Shown: one piece after another, positions 41,586 through 51,295 of the stretch
Position numbering within the stretch: position 1 is the stretch's first letter
Layout: each line of letters starts with the position of its first letter
Assembly: GCA_030549205.1 (NCBI GenBank)
Contig: JAUKTV010000004.1
Coordinates: 1,364,001-1,428,000 of the forward strand
Direction: 5' to 3'
DNA: 64,000 nucleotides
Source: Apiosordaria backusii
Lineage: Eukaryota; Ascomycota; Sordariomycetes; Sordariales; Lasiosphaeriaceae
The notes under the pieces: generated by a model
The model's input: only the letters and a program-made list of their open reading frames with translations
What the model was told of the DNA's origin: nothing
Databases searched by the model: none
Program-made: the position numbers and the translations under genes

Positions 41586-43549
41586 CTAAGTCGAATCTTC
41601 CTCCAAGTCCTCATCATCGGGCTCATCCAACTCCCGTATCCGGCAAGCCAGCTCTTCCAGCCTCGCTCTTTCCTCCCCACATTCCCTCTCCTTCTCTTCC
41701 AAGGCTTCCAACCGTTTCTTGTGCTCTTGCTTCCAACCCTCCACCTTTGCCCTCTGCCTCGAAGTAGCCCGTCTGATAACCCCCCCACTTGCATCCCGAT
41801 TTGGCCGCAATGCCCCTAGCGTTCCAGAAGAGGTGCAAGAGGCGCTAGACGACGGGGTAAGTTGAGCGTAGCTCCCAATCCGAAACTTGCACTTCAGACG
41901 GTGTCGGTCAAGTCCGTCCTTGCGAGGAAAGCCTCGTTTGGCTTGCTTGCATCCCGGATTTGGGCATTTGAACTCTTTCAATGTGGGTGATGGGCGGTGT
42001 CTGAGCATGTGTCTTTTCAGGCTTGAATTCCGTGTAAATGGTTTGTTGGCCTGAGGGCAACCGGGGATGGAACACACAAGCCTCGGACCAGCGGTAGCTG
42101 GGTTGGGTTGGCTTTCACTCCTGGTTGTAACCGGCAGTGACATGGGTGTGACACATATGCCTGATGGGGAGGCCTCTTGCGGTGTGGTCACACTGTTCTC
42201 GTTCCGATGGATTGTTAGGAGCCGATCCGACTGGAAGTCGAGAGCTGACATTGAAGTTGTTTCTGGAGCGCGGTTGACATTCGGCTGAGGGTGGTCAAGA
42301 CCAAAGGTATCCGGCAGCGCGTCAAACGAATGATGCTGTTGGCTATTATCCTGTCCGGGAGGATTGAAATAATGGGTTTCGGAATGGTTCAAAGCCGTGT
42401 CGAATTGGTTGTTCAGGATAGGATCTTCTAAGGAGAGTTAGAAGAGGTTTCCACTCGACGCAGCACAATAGTGGACCCCTACTGACCTTGAAAGAAGGGA
42501 TCAAGAGGCTCCAGAACCCAGTCAGATATCTCCAGTTTGTCGGTAAGACTGTGACCATCCTGGGGCAATTGATATGGCGAAAGAAACATCCAACACACCC
42601 CCCACAGCACCACCAGTGACGGCCAAATTGTCCACGGCATTGTCGTACAGAGGTGTCTCATGCCACTCGGAAATTCAGAATATGACGAATAGAAAAGAAA
42701 GACATATATCAGAACCTCAAACCAGTATTTGGTGAACCGCGCTATGAGTCGGTTAAGAGTATCTGCCGTTTTATGGAGCCATTCCGCTAACTCCTCATCG
42801 TCCTCGTTCGAAGAAGACTCGGACGCAATTTCCAGTATGCGCTGGGATATCGAGGACAAGGCAAACTTCGGGTATCTCTTCGAACGACGTCTTGCGTACT
42901 TCAATACCAATTTTCGTAGCGCTGGGCTGGCGGAAGGATGTTGTGAAGCAAGGAAAAAGTTATGATGCTCGTGAAGCAGTACTCGATGAAGAGCTATCAA
43001 GGCTTGCCATTGCTCGTCGTTCAGTTTGTTTGTTGGGCAGTTGTGAGCGTTCTCGACGGCGATCCATTTGCTTTCAAACATTCCGAGACCGGCATAGATT
43101 CCTTTCACTTCAGCAACTAGCTGGTCCCGGCTGATCAGCCAAGTCTCGGGCTGCTTTATTAGACCTGTCATACCATCCTCATCCTCGAAGGCAGAAGTGT
43201 CCGTGACATAGGCTGAGCAGTACCCGGTAGGAGAAGGAGTTGGGCGTGGTCTTGCGAAAGGCCTTAAAGTGTCTTGAACCTTGATTTGCTGAGACGAGAT
43301 GGAACAAGAAGAAAAGAGGGCAGGGTCATCTTCCCATCGAGGGAAAGTTCGAACAAGAGTTCCACACCATAATCCGACCCCAGCGAGGTCATCCATGACT
43401 TCACAGTGATCCAGTTGGGTTTCGGGGATGTTGGGAGGAGAAACTTTTGTTGTCTCGTTGAAGCATCTGAGGGTGGCGTCATCTTCCCATTGAGGTATAG
43501 GTGGAACAACAGCCTCACACCATAATCCGATCCCAGCGAGGTCAGCCAT
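41586..43549 (-). CDS. C2H2 zinc-finger protein with duplicated N-terminus and hydrophobic segments
   Basis: Predicted 634-aa protein, exons 43549-42487 and 42427-41586 (minus strand). Two copies of a DLAG(I/V)GLWC motif open the protein. A helical domain containing EVKGIYAGLGMFESKWIAVE and LHRVLLHEHHNFFLASQHPS follows; I recall similar segments in other Sordariomycete proteins of unknown function. Two hydrophobic stretches (about 275-335) then precede the fingers. Finger 1 uses Cys473, Cys478, His494 and His498; finger 2 uses Cys509, Cys514, His530 and Cys534, so it is C2HC. The C-terminus is a charged coiled coil. The mix of possible membrane segments and fingers suggests a membrane-tethered regulator, which is inference. 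The ATG at 43549 is the first one below the TATAAG at 43748-43753. Confidence 0.72.
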
Positions 43550-43618
43550 GCCTGCACAGCGGTCCAATCGTGTTGCGGCGGTGTCTGCAGGGGAGCTTTT
43601 AATGGTTTGTTGAAGCAA
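43313..43618 (-). repeat. 153-bp tandem duplication at the 5' end of the C2H2 gene
   Basis: Two diverged copies, about 43618-43466 and 43465-43313. Both contain the block ATGGxTGACCTCGCTGGG and TCGGATTATGGTGTG. The ATG of copy 1 is the start codon; the matching ATG of copy 2 (43396) is an internal Met. The part of each copy before the ATG is also alike (TGCTTCAAC, then an ACTGG/ATTGGA block). Confidence 0.8.
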
Positions 43619-43747
43619 CTGACCGCCGCCGGCGAGGTGCTTTTCGAATAGTCTGAGTTCTGGATGCCGGCGATGAAGTGGCCGCTATGATTGGCTTGGA
43701 ATAGCGAAGAAGATGATGATAGAAGGTTACGCGGTCCGCTTGACTGT

Positions 43748-43753
43748 CTTATA
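43748..43753 (-). promoter_or_regulatory. TATA-like box of the C2H2 gene
   Basis: TATAAG on the minus strand about 200 bp above the ATG at 43549, with no other ATG in between. Confidence 0.35.
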
Positions 43754-44026
43754 ACGTCGTGTGCCTGTCAGTTGCGGTAATGCTTGCGATATAGTAGGCT
43801 AGGTGATTTGGTATTGGAGGTTAGTCCTCCTACATACATACCAAAGGAGCTGACAGGGAAAGGCGCAAAACGCTGGTCAATTTTACTTACCTGTCATGAA
43901 AATCAAGCTTGATGGTCCTTGGAGAACAGTAAATACGAGGCAAGGTACTGAAAAGAGTGCGCAAAAAGGGGATAAAGTCAAGGTCAGGTAGTTTAGGTAG
44001 CAGTGCAATGTAGGAGCTGCTAGATG

Positions 44027-44150
44027 GAGATTTGATGTGAGATTTGGAGGTGAGATTTGGGGTGAGATTTGAGGTGCAAGATTTGGGGTGCAAGTTTTGG
44101 GGTGCAAAGTTTAGGTGCAGGTTTTGCGGTGTGAGTTTTGAGGTGTGCAC
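44027..44150. repeat. Degenerate minisatellite, about nine units of 12-15 bp
   Basis: Units follow the pattern GAGATTTGGGGT with a shift towards AAGTTTTGGGGTGCA in later copies. GAGATTTG and GGTGCAA are each repeated several times. The array lies in a divergent promoter region. Confidence 0.8.
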
Positions 44151-44406
44151 ACTGCTGTCATTCTACCAAGTTCAGAGCTCAGCCACCAATCACAATGCGA
44201 CTAACCCGATCTGGGAATCAAAAAGCATCGCAGTTGCACCTCAATTTGAGGAGTTCGGGTCAAACATTGGAAGATGAGCCAGGGAGATGGAGGTGCGAAT
44301 ACATAGGTATTGAGGTGCTGCCGAAGAGATGGGATGACCGCACAAGATGGATGAGGTGCACGGCTTGGACTCTTATGGAGTGGAATATTTGTGGTGAAGA
44401 AATGTG

Positions 44407-44412
44407 TATAAA
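44407..44412 (+). promoter_or_regulatory. TATA box of the small two-exon gene
   Basis: TATAAA 128 bp above the ATG at 44535. Confidence 0.45.
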
Positions 44413-44534
44413 ACACTGGTTGTTTCTTGAAGAAATCTTCTCTTTCGCAATCTGCACTGTAACAAGAGTGTGAGCAACATCTACTCAACGAGTAAAAACG
44501 TTTATCTTTTGATCGCGCACGAGCCTGAGCCAAC

Positions 44535-44809
44535 ATGGAGAACAAGACCCATCTCACCGTTCCCAAATCCATCAGGTCAAAGGCTGGGTATGTCGTTCTC
44601 TATCAGATATGAGATCTCGATTCTAACTTTACATTAGCACCAAAAAGTCCCATAATCCCAAGAAACAGAACGGAATGATGTCAGCATTCATCTATGACAC
44701 CTCTAGCTGGTCCGATCGTCTCATGCAACTGCAAATCGGCAATAATTCTACAACCACGACTGAAGCAAAGGCTGACAAGATCCCTGAGGGTGAAGGAAAG
44801 AAGGCTTGA
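44535..44809 (+). CDS. Small two-exon gene for a 74-aa basic peptide, unknown
   Basis: Exons are 44535-44587 and 44638-44809, separated by a 50-bp intron with a GTATGT donor, a CTAAC branch site and a TTAG acceptor. The peptide begins MENKTHLTVPKSIRSKAG, is rich in Lys, contains FIYDTSSWSDRLMQLQIG and ends with an acidic-basic tail. There is no signal peptide, transmembrane helix or known domain. Support comes from the canonical intron with branch site, the TATA box 128 bp upstream and the amino acid make-up. It is too short to be conclusive without transcript or homology evidence. Confidence 0.5.
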
Positions 44810-45608
44810 ATCAAGGCGGGGCGGTTGAAAAGATATAATCTCAGAAGAGTGAGGTGTGATGCGCTATATGGTGCGACAACACAGAAGCAAGATGGAGTGA
44901 TGAATGATCATGTTGTGGAGCCGGGAGTTTGGTATTCAGTTGCCCATCATAACTCCACCCTGTGCTATATTCTTATGAGCTTGCGAATGGCAACTTGAGA
45001 CGATTACGGTTTGGTAGAAGGTTCTACGCTTTGCGTGTAGGTGGATATTGAGAAGGCTCAAGGGCCGAGTTCGCAAGCATCTTTGTGTATAGGTATATTG
45101 GTCCGGCTTCGTACCCTCGTTTGAAGAATTCTTTCTGTTCAGTTGGATGATCAATACACTGTCGTTTCCTCATGACTGTGCCGTCAATCCTTCACATTCC
45201 TTCCGTTCAATGATCATCAACATAGGTCAATTTCTCTCACGGCTGTGCCGCCAACCCCTCCACACATTTTCCAGGACAATAGTCCCAAATGAGTGTGCTA
45301 GCTACTATGTTGTGACTGTACTTTGCTTATGTGCAATCTGATATAAAGAGTGTTGAAGCAGTTGAGAAAGAAAGCTATTGGAAGAAAAGGAGGTGAACGA
45401 TAGCGGTAAAAGTGAGGCAAACGAGGGTGGCTGGTTGCCAATGGTGAGCGTTCCAACAGTTTTCATGTGAGTGGAAGGAGAAGAGAGAAGAAGGAGAGGA
45501 TAAATCACCCCAACCCTTGATTTTGTCCCCTTCTGGGAACTGCGTTTGAACGGCAAGAGTAGATGCTCCAAACTGCCGACAAACGGTGATCCCGGTTAGG
45601 TTGGACTC
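44810..45608. other. Convergent intergenic region
   Basis: Lies between the small gene (plus) and the ASST-type gene (minus). No supported gene. Confidence 0.5.
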
Positions 45609-47381
45609 TCAAAGATCCTTCACGAACCGAAAGAGCTTTAGAATAGAGTACTCCTCCCAGCGACTGGAAGCAGCAGCCTTATCCTTCAAGCCCAAAACAG
45701 TCTGGTCTTCGCCCACGTTTTTATGACCTCCAGAAAGCGCCTCGCCAGTCCGAACATCAGGCAACACCTCACTCTCAACCGCCACCGTGCCCGTCACCCT
45801 CAACACTTTTCCATACTTATCCACAGCCTCTGCCACAACCCCCTCCACCTCCCGTCCCTCAGGCACCACAAACTCAGTCTCAAACCCCTTCCTCTTCTCC
45901 TCCCCTAAGAACCTCGTCTTCCTCGACGACCCCAACCTATCCTTTCTGCTCACAACTTCATAAAACCTCCACGTATCCGTCTCCGTATCCCCATTCCAAC
46001 TAGCATAAACCCTTGTCTTCTCATCCTCCCCAATCAGCGCAACCACAGCAGGCTCCTCGTTCGGCAACCCCGTCCAGTTAAACCTAAACCCCCTATAATT
46101 CTCCACACCCACCCCTAGTTCTCCGCTATCCATCCATGCGTGAAAGATCGGTTTTCCGTCCTTGGTGTACTCAGTGATAGCCCCCTCCGACCCCCAATTG
46201 ACAAGCACATTCTCATTCGGGAGCACCTGCGTCGACCCCTGCGACTTCGACAACAACTTGTAAGCTTCAGGGGGGTAATACCCCCTCACCAGTTCCGCAG
46301 TCCACTTCTTCGTATCCAACTTCAAGATCTTCCCGCTTGATTCCTCAGCAGTATGAACCTCCCTCCCCTCGCCATGCTCAGTCCCATGAGCGGCGTTGTC
46401 ATACAGACTGATCACCTCCACGCCATTCTCAATATCATCAGAAAGCCACCTGGCATGGTGCTGGAAACAGAATTTGGTCTTCTTCCCCATCTTGAAATCG
46501 GACCTTTTGCCATGGAGACGCCAGATGACCTCGCCAGAGGTGGCGTTGACTTTGACGATGGAGCAAGCGTCTCGAGCAGACAGCAGGTATGCAGTGCCAG
46601 AGGGGTTCTTGTCGACACTGTTGATGTGGAAGTAATCCCAGGCGTCTGAACTGTTGTAGCCTGAGCCGGCTTGGCCCGGGTTAATGGGAAGGACAGACTC
46701 GTCTGGGGAGATGTGGGACAGGCTGGACCACTCGAAGAGGAGGCGGCCGGTGGAGATGTCGAGTTCTGAGAGGAAGGTGAGTAGTTTGGTAAAACTTAGG
46801 AAGGGATGAGACTCACCCTGGAAGATGGCATCGACGATCCACTGCTGTCCCTCCTTTGCTCCAAACTCCGACAAGTCTCTCGGGACAGGCTGGTAGATCT
46901 GAATCAATCCAGTCTCCTCGTTGACGATGTGAAACTCATGCTTGTCCACCAGCTTGTGGTTACCGGCTCTGAGCTCCCTGATGGTCTCGTAATGCTGGTC
47001 CATGATGGTAACATGGCCATGTCCATGACCATACCCAGCATTGTGATCACCCTCAAAGCTGAACAACACATCCTTTCCCCACCAGCGCCCAGCTTGGAAG
47101 TTGGTGGCCCAAATGCTGTAGAGTCCATAGCCAGACCAGACTAAATCGCCGTTGTCACGGAAGATGTAAGGGCCTGCCTGGCGGGGACCATGCTGTTCAG
47201 TAGGGGTGTCAGGGTAGCCAGCAAAGGGAGCAAGAAACAGATAGCCCTTCTCGACCAGATTGAGGTCAGCAGGGATGGTGATGTTCAGACGGGGTGGAGC
47301 CAAGTCAGGGCGGGAGCGGAACTGCCAGTCCGCTGCTGCCAACGAGGCCCAGGCCGTCAGGAGAAAAAAGGCCGTCTTCAT
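45609..47381 (-). CDS. Secreted arylsulfotransferase (ASST)-like protein
   Basis: Predicted 573-aa secreted protein, exons 47381-46817 and 46765-45609 (minus strand). Residues 1-17 are a signal peptide. The body fits the fungal ASST (Arylsulfotran_2) family, a beta-propeller: YIFRDNGDLVWSG, HEFHIVNEETGLIQIYQPV, WDYFHINSVDKNPSGTAYLLSARD, WRLHGKRSDF, FCFQHHARWLSDD and NVLVNWGSEGAITEY. Bacterial members transfer sulfate between phenols; the activity of fungal ones is not established. The 51-bp intron (46816-46766) has a GTGAGT donor and CTCAG acceptor. It is a multiple of three and free of stops, so an unspliced message would also be read through with 17 extra residues. The start at 47381 is preferred for its signal peptide. 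Confidence 0.82.
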   Translation of the reverse strand: MKTAFFLLTAWASLAAADWQFRSRPDLAPPRLNITIPADLNLVEKGYLFLAPFAGYPDTPTEQHGPRQAGPYIFRDNGDLVWSGYGLYSIWATNFQAGRWWGKDVLFSFEGDHNAGYGHGHGHVTIMDQHYETIRELRAGNHKLVDKHEFHIVNEETGLIQIYQPVPRDLSEFGAKEGQQWIVDAIFQGESHPFLSFTKLLTFLSELDISTGRLLFEWSSLSHISPDESVLPINPGQAGSGYNSSDAWDYFHINSVDKNPSGTAYLLSARDACSIVKVNATSGEVIWRLHGKRSDFKMGKKTKFCFQHHARWLSDDIENGVEVISLYDNAAHGTEHGEGREVHTAEESSGKILKLDTKKWTAELVRGYYPPEAYKLLSKSQGSTQVLPNENVLVNWGSEGAITEYTKDGKPIFHAWMDSGELGVGVENYRGFRFNWTGLPNEEPAVVALIGEDEKTRVYASWNGDTETDTWRFYEVVSRKDRLGSSRKTRFLGEEKRKGFETEFVVPEGREVEGVVAEAVDKYGKVLRVTGTVAVESEVLPDVRTGEALSGGHKNVGEDQTVLGLKDKAAASSRWEEYSILKLFRFVKDL

Positions 47382-48586
47382 CGTGGTGATGATAAACGGT
47401 AATGTCGACAATTTGATGTTCGGTCGGCAATGAAGCTGCCTGCGTCAGCTACCCGAAATCCTTACATGTTGGGCAAATTGCCTCAAAGAATAGGTACATT
47501 CACCTTTGTGAAGTGCACGCCCCTGAAAACTTTCAAGTTTTGTTAATCCTCCTCTTTTGGCGAAGGTATTTGGGAAAGGTGGTGATTCCCAGTCGGTTGT
47601 CTGGCGGTGACGTCTTGAGTGAACTTTGTGTGCTTCAAGTGAAAGACGAGCCGCGTCCCTTTAATGAACAATGGGACCGGTCCAGGAGTACATCGGCAAG
47701 AGAGACAAAGAGAAGCTAGCAGAAAATCGCACCATACCGCCCCAATCTGATGTCAGTAATTCGAATCAGTCGCCAAATTGATGTTCATACCGTTGAGATG
47801 CATATTCAATGCGTCATAGGAAGCTCTAGCTAATGATCGAGCGTTTGCTCAACCATCCCGTCTCGCCCCGCATCAATTACCACAGAGATGGTCCTGAGGG
47901 CTCATTCACATCTCGTAGACCCCTGGAAATCCCTCCTCATGTCGTAATCGGCTTGGAAACTACCGCTTCACCCATGAGGGAGCCGACCTTCATTGGATTC
48001 GAGCAAGACCGCGCAGAGATTGACCATAGATTCTGTCAATGGCGACAGAATTGCGACAGTGGGTCGTGTCGTCATACTGTTGGCTATGAAAAGCCTCTTA
48101 TGCAGGAGATATTGCCCTCCAAATCTGGTTCTATCTGCGATTGGACCTCTGGCGATGCTTGATAGTGGTCGTTGCGGGGGTTGTTCCGTGACCGGCCGCC
48201 AGGATGACATAGATGTGCTCCCGCGACGATCATAATCCTGGTCAGGGCTCCGTTAGCGGCGGCACGGTAGTCTCGGAAGGCTTTTTGGAGCCCAGAGGGC
48301 CCACGGTTGGATATCTGGGCGTCTTTCGGCGTGACTCAATTCAGGGGTTAGGGGTAATCGCTTTGTTGCATTTATGCGTATAAAGAGGCATTGACACCTA
48401 CCCTTGCTCGAAAAACATTGGCATGCTGTGTTCGCGAATCTTAGCTTCATTTTTCCCTTGGGCACGGCGCAAAGCTCTTGATCTTAAAACCGACGAGGTT
48501 GAGACCCAACCTTCCTCATCGCATTGTAAGTGGTGGCGCCAGATTTTCAGTCTCGAGGGCACCGGCTATATATCTCGACAACGACC
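47382..48586. other. Divergent promoter region
   Basis: About 1.2 kb between the ASST-type gene (minus) and the MFS exporter (plus). No supported gene. Confidence 0.5.
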
Positions 48587-50460
48587 ATGACGTCATCAGA
48601 CCTTGAGAGCCGTGAGAACGGCAACGACAGCAGCAATGATGTTCTCCATGCCAGGGAAGACCAGCCCCTCCTCCGCGCCCCCGCCGAGGAGTCCTGGTCG
48701 CCCCCGCGGGGCTTCATCTGGATCCAGGTCGCGATCATGTCCAATGTTTTCTTGTATGGCTTCGACGGCACTATCACAGCAGCGACCTACGCCATCATCA
48801 GCTCCGAGTTCGATGCGGCCAACAATGCTTCATGGCTCACCACGTCGTATTTGGTGACGAGCACCGCTTTTCAGCCTCTGTACGGCAGGGTTTCTGACAT
48901 TTTCGGCCGCCGCGTGTGCTTCTTCATCTCCACCATCACGTTCGCTTTGGGCTGTCTTGGTTGCGGTGTTGCTGGGGACATTGTCTTGCTCAACTGTATG
49001 AGAGCTCTGACTGGCTTCGGCGGGGGTGGCTTGATGACCATGGGTATGTTCAAGGAAAGTCTTGACCTTGCAACAAGCGAGCTGACCTACGGAAAGCTAC
49101 CATTGTAAACTCGGACATGATTCCGTTTCGCAAACGCGGCATGTACCAAGCTCTTCAAAACGGAATGTTTGGATTTGGAGCAATTTGTGGTGCATCATTT
49201 GGCGGATCCATCGCCGACGGTATCGGTTGGAGGTGGTGTTTCTTGCTCCAAGTGCCGATCTCTGCTTTTGCCCTCTTTGTCGGCGCCCTGGTTATCAAGA
49301 ATCCAGAAGGAGGTTTTGAGCTGGGGCAAGGATTTCGAGACATTTGGGCCAAAGTGGATTTTTCGGGTGCTTTGCTACTGGTCCTTGCCATCTCGATTCA
49401 ACTTGTTGGCCTCAGTCTTGGCGGTAATGAGCTGCCCTGGGGAGTCCCTGGGTCATTATCTCCCTGGTGGGCAGTTCTCTTCTGTTCGTCTTGTTTCTCT
49501 TGGTGGAGGCAAGGACCCGAGCTATCCCGATTATCCCGCTGCGTCTCATCAAGGGTAAATTCCCGATACTGGTGGAATTTGCCAATATTTGTGTTGGTTT
49601 GTCTGCCTATGCTGTAAGTCGACAACCGCGATACAACTGAGCCTCGAACATCTACTCACAAGAACAACAGTATCTCTTCAACCTTCCCTTGTTCTTTCAA
49701 GCTGTCTTGCTTGATTCAGCCACAGCTGCTGGCGCTCGTCTGGCGATCCCATCCCTTGCAACACCCATCGGTGGTTTGATTGCTGGCATTGTCATGTCGA
49801 GATGGGGCAAGCTCCTCACTCTTGTGCGTGTCGGGGCATTTCTGATGGTTGTGGGAAACGCCTTGGTGACCTCTCTTGGCTTTCAAGATTCGTCCTGGAA
49901 GTACTACCTGTACATCTTTCCGGCGAATCTGGGACAAGGGATTGTCTACCCGGGAATTTTGTTCACCTCTTTAGCGACTTTTGACCATGCCGGTAAGTTT
50001 ATGAGCTGAAATCCGCATCGAACCAGTGGACTTACCATCAAACTTTAGACCATGCGGTCTCAGCATCAACAGTGTATCTGATCCGATCGCTCGGAACAGT
50101 CTATGGAGTGGCAGTGACATCTGCGATTCTCCAAACCACGCTCAGCATTCGGTTACCCGATGCTTTGGGCGAGATACCAGACAAATGGAGAGTACTTTGC
50201 CCCCCTTGTTTTGCGATTTTGGAGGGAGGAATATTGTCGAGATTTTGCAGAAAACTGACGTGTGTTAATGCTAGATTATCGAAGAGATTCGCCATTCGGT
50301 GTCGGCCATCAGAGATCTGCCACCCGATATCCAACTCAAGGCGCGCCTTGTCTACTTTGAAGGGCTTCGATACTCGTTTGCAACATCGACTGCAGTCGCA
50401 GCCGCGGCTGTGTGCGCTGCTCTTCTTGCCAAGGGAACTAATCTTCGGAGCACAAAGTAA
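48587..50460 (+). CDS. MFS multidrug-type transporter with an apparent one-base frameshift
   Basis: Predicted MFS drug:H+ antiporter of about 541 aa (DHA2/14-helix type). Exons are 48587-49043, 49097-49613, 49671-49992, 50049-50191 and 50275-50460. It shows FLYGFDGTITAATYAIISSEF in TM1, PLYGRVSDIFGRRVCF (motif A) and GGGLMTMATIVNSDMIP. Within exon 2 the frame that encodes LGGNELPWG fails near 49442-49450; the next frame continues with WVIISLVGSSLLFVLFLLVE. One extra C in the run GTCCCTGG would restore it, and the exon lengths only add up with that base. Either a sequencing error or a recent null allele is possible. The last four exons are short but are joined by conserved blocks such as DHADHAVSASTVYL. 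A TATATAT sits only about 20 bp before the ATG. Confidence 0.8.
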
Positions 50461-51295
50461 ACCGCATTGTTCAACAGTTTGGGGATCGAAGTGGCGAGGT
50501 GGTCGGCTGGGAGCTTCTGTGTGTGGTGACAATTTCTCAGTCAGAAAACGTTGCACCAGGCACCTGTCACAGTGGAGCGGAATATCCAATGGCACTGTGC
50601 AGGCTGTTTTATGTGTAGGTAAGGTAGCGAACCAAACACCGCTCATACAAGGAGGTGCAGACCGAGCAGGTGACATCATCCCTGCATTTCCTCCCAGCAC
50701 CGAGCTTCTCAGAGCCTCACCTCAGTGTCTTCCATTGTGATTTGTGCGCGATGTTTCCAATCTTCGAATTATCACGCGTCGTTCTTTTCTCTTCTGCTTC
50801 TTGAGGCTCCGTTTCGACACGTCGGCAGCTCGACATTCAATGAAGCACCTGAAACATGTCAACAGCGCTTGCCAACTGTTTGAGTGGTGTTGGGGCTGAC
50901 TGGTGCCTGCTTCAGGAGGTGTGCATTATCCAGTGAGATTGGACTGGTTGGCCAAGGTTGTGCGGCGCAGCTGATGTTCCTGGCGGCTAATGCGCGTAGG
51001 GAGAGCTCCATAGCCAACCAAACACCACCACTGCCGCTCCACCTCTGACACGTCAATCGTCCGGCTTGCATGGCACATCCCCTGGTGCTGCATATCGAAT
51101 TACCATTCCACACTGCTGGGTCGAACCTCTCGGCATGTCATGAGCAAGTGGTTGGCTTGTGGGACAGCATGGACGAACCCATACATATCCATGTGCATGC
51201 CGCCGTTGGTTCCCACTCTCGCCTGCTTTCGGTTTCTTGACACTCGATCATGTCAAAGTTGTTCGCACCTCGAATAACAGGCGCCTGCCGAAGAA
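50461..51295. other. Intergenic, ankyrin gene promoter
   Basis: No supported gene; ordinary tandem-oriented spacer. Confidence 0.5.

Larger units (their letters stand above)
43550..44534. other. Divergent intergenic region with minisatellite
   Basis: Separates the C2H2 gene (minus) and the small two-exon gene (plus). Holds the TATA boxes of both and the degenerate repeat at 44027-44150. Open frames across the repeat are artefacts of its composition. Confidence 0.5.

Noticed and set aside
43883..44150. Short minus-strand frames through the minisatellite
   Set aside because: Their periodic Asn/Leu/Pro translation is only a product of the DNA repeat.
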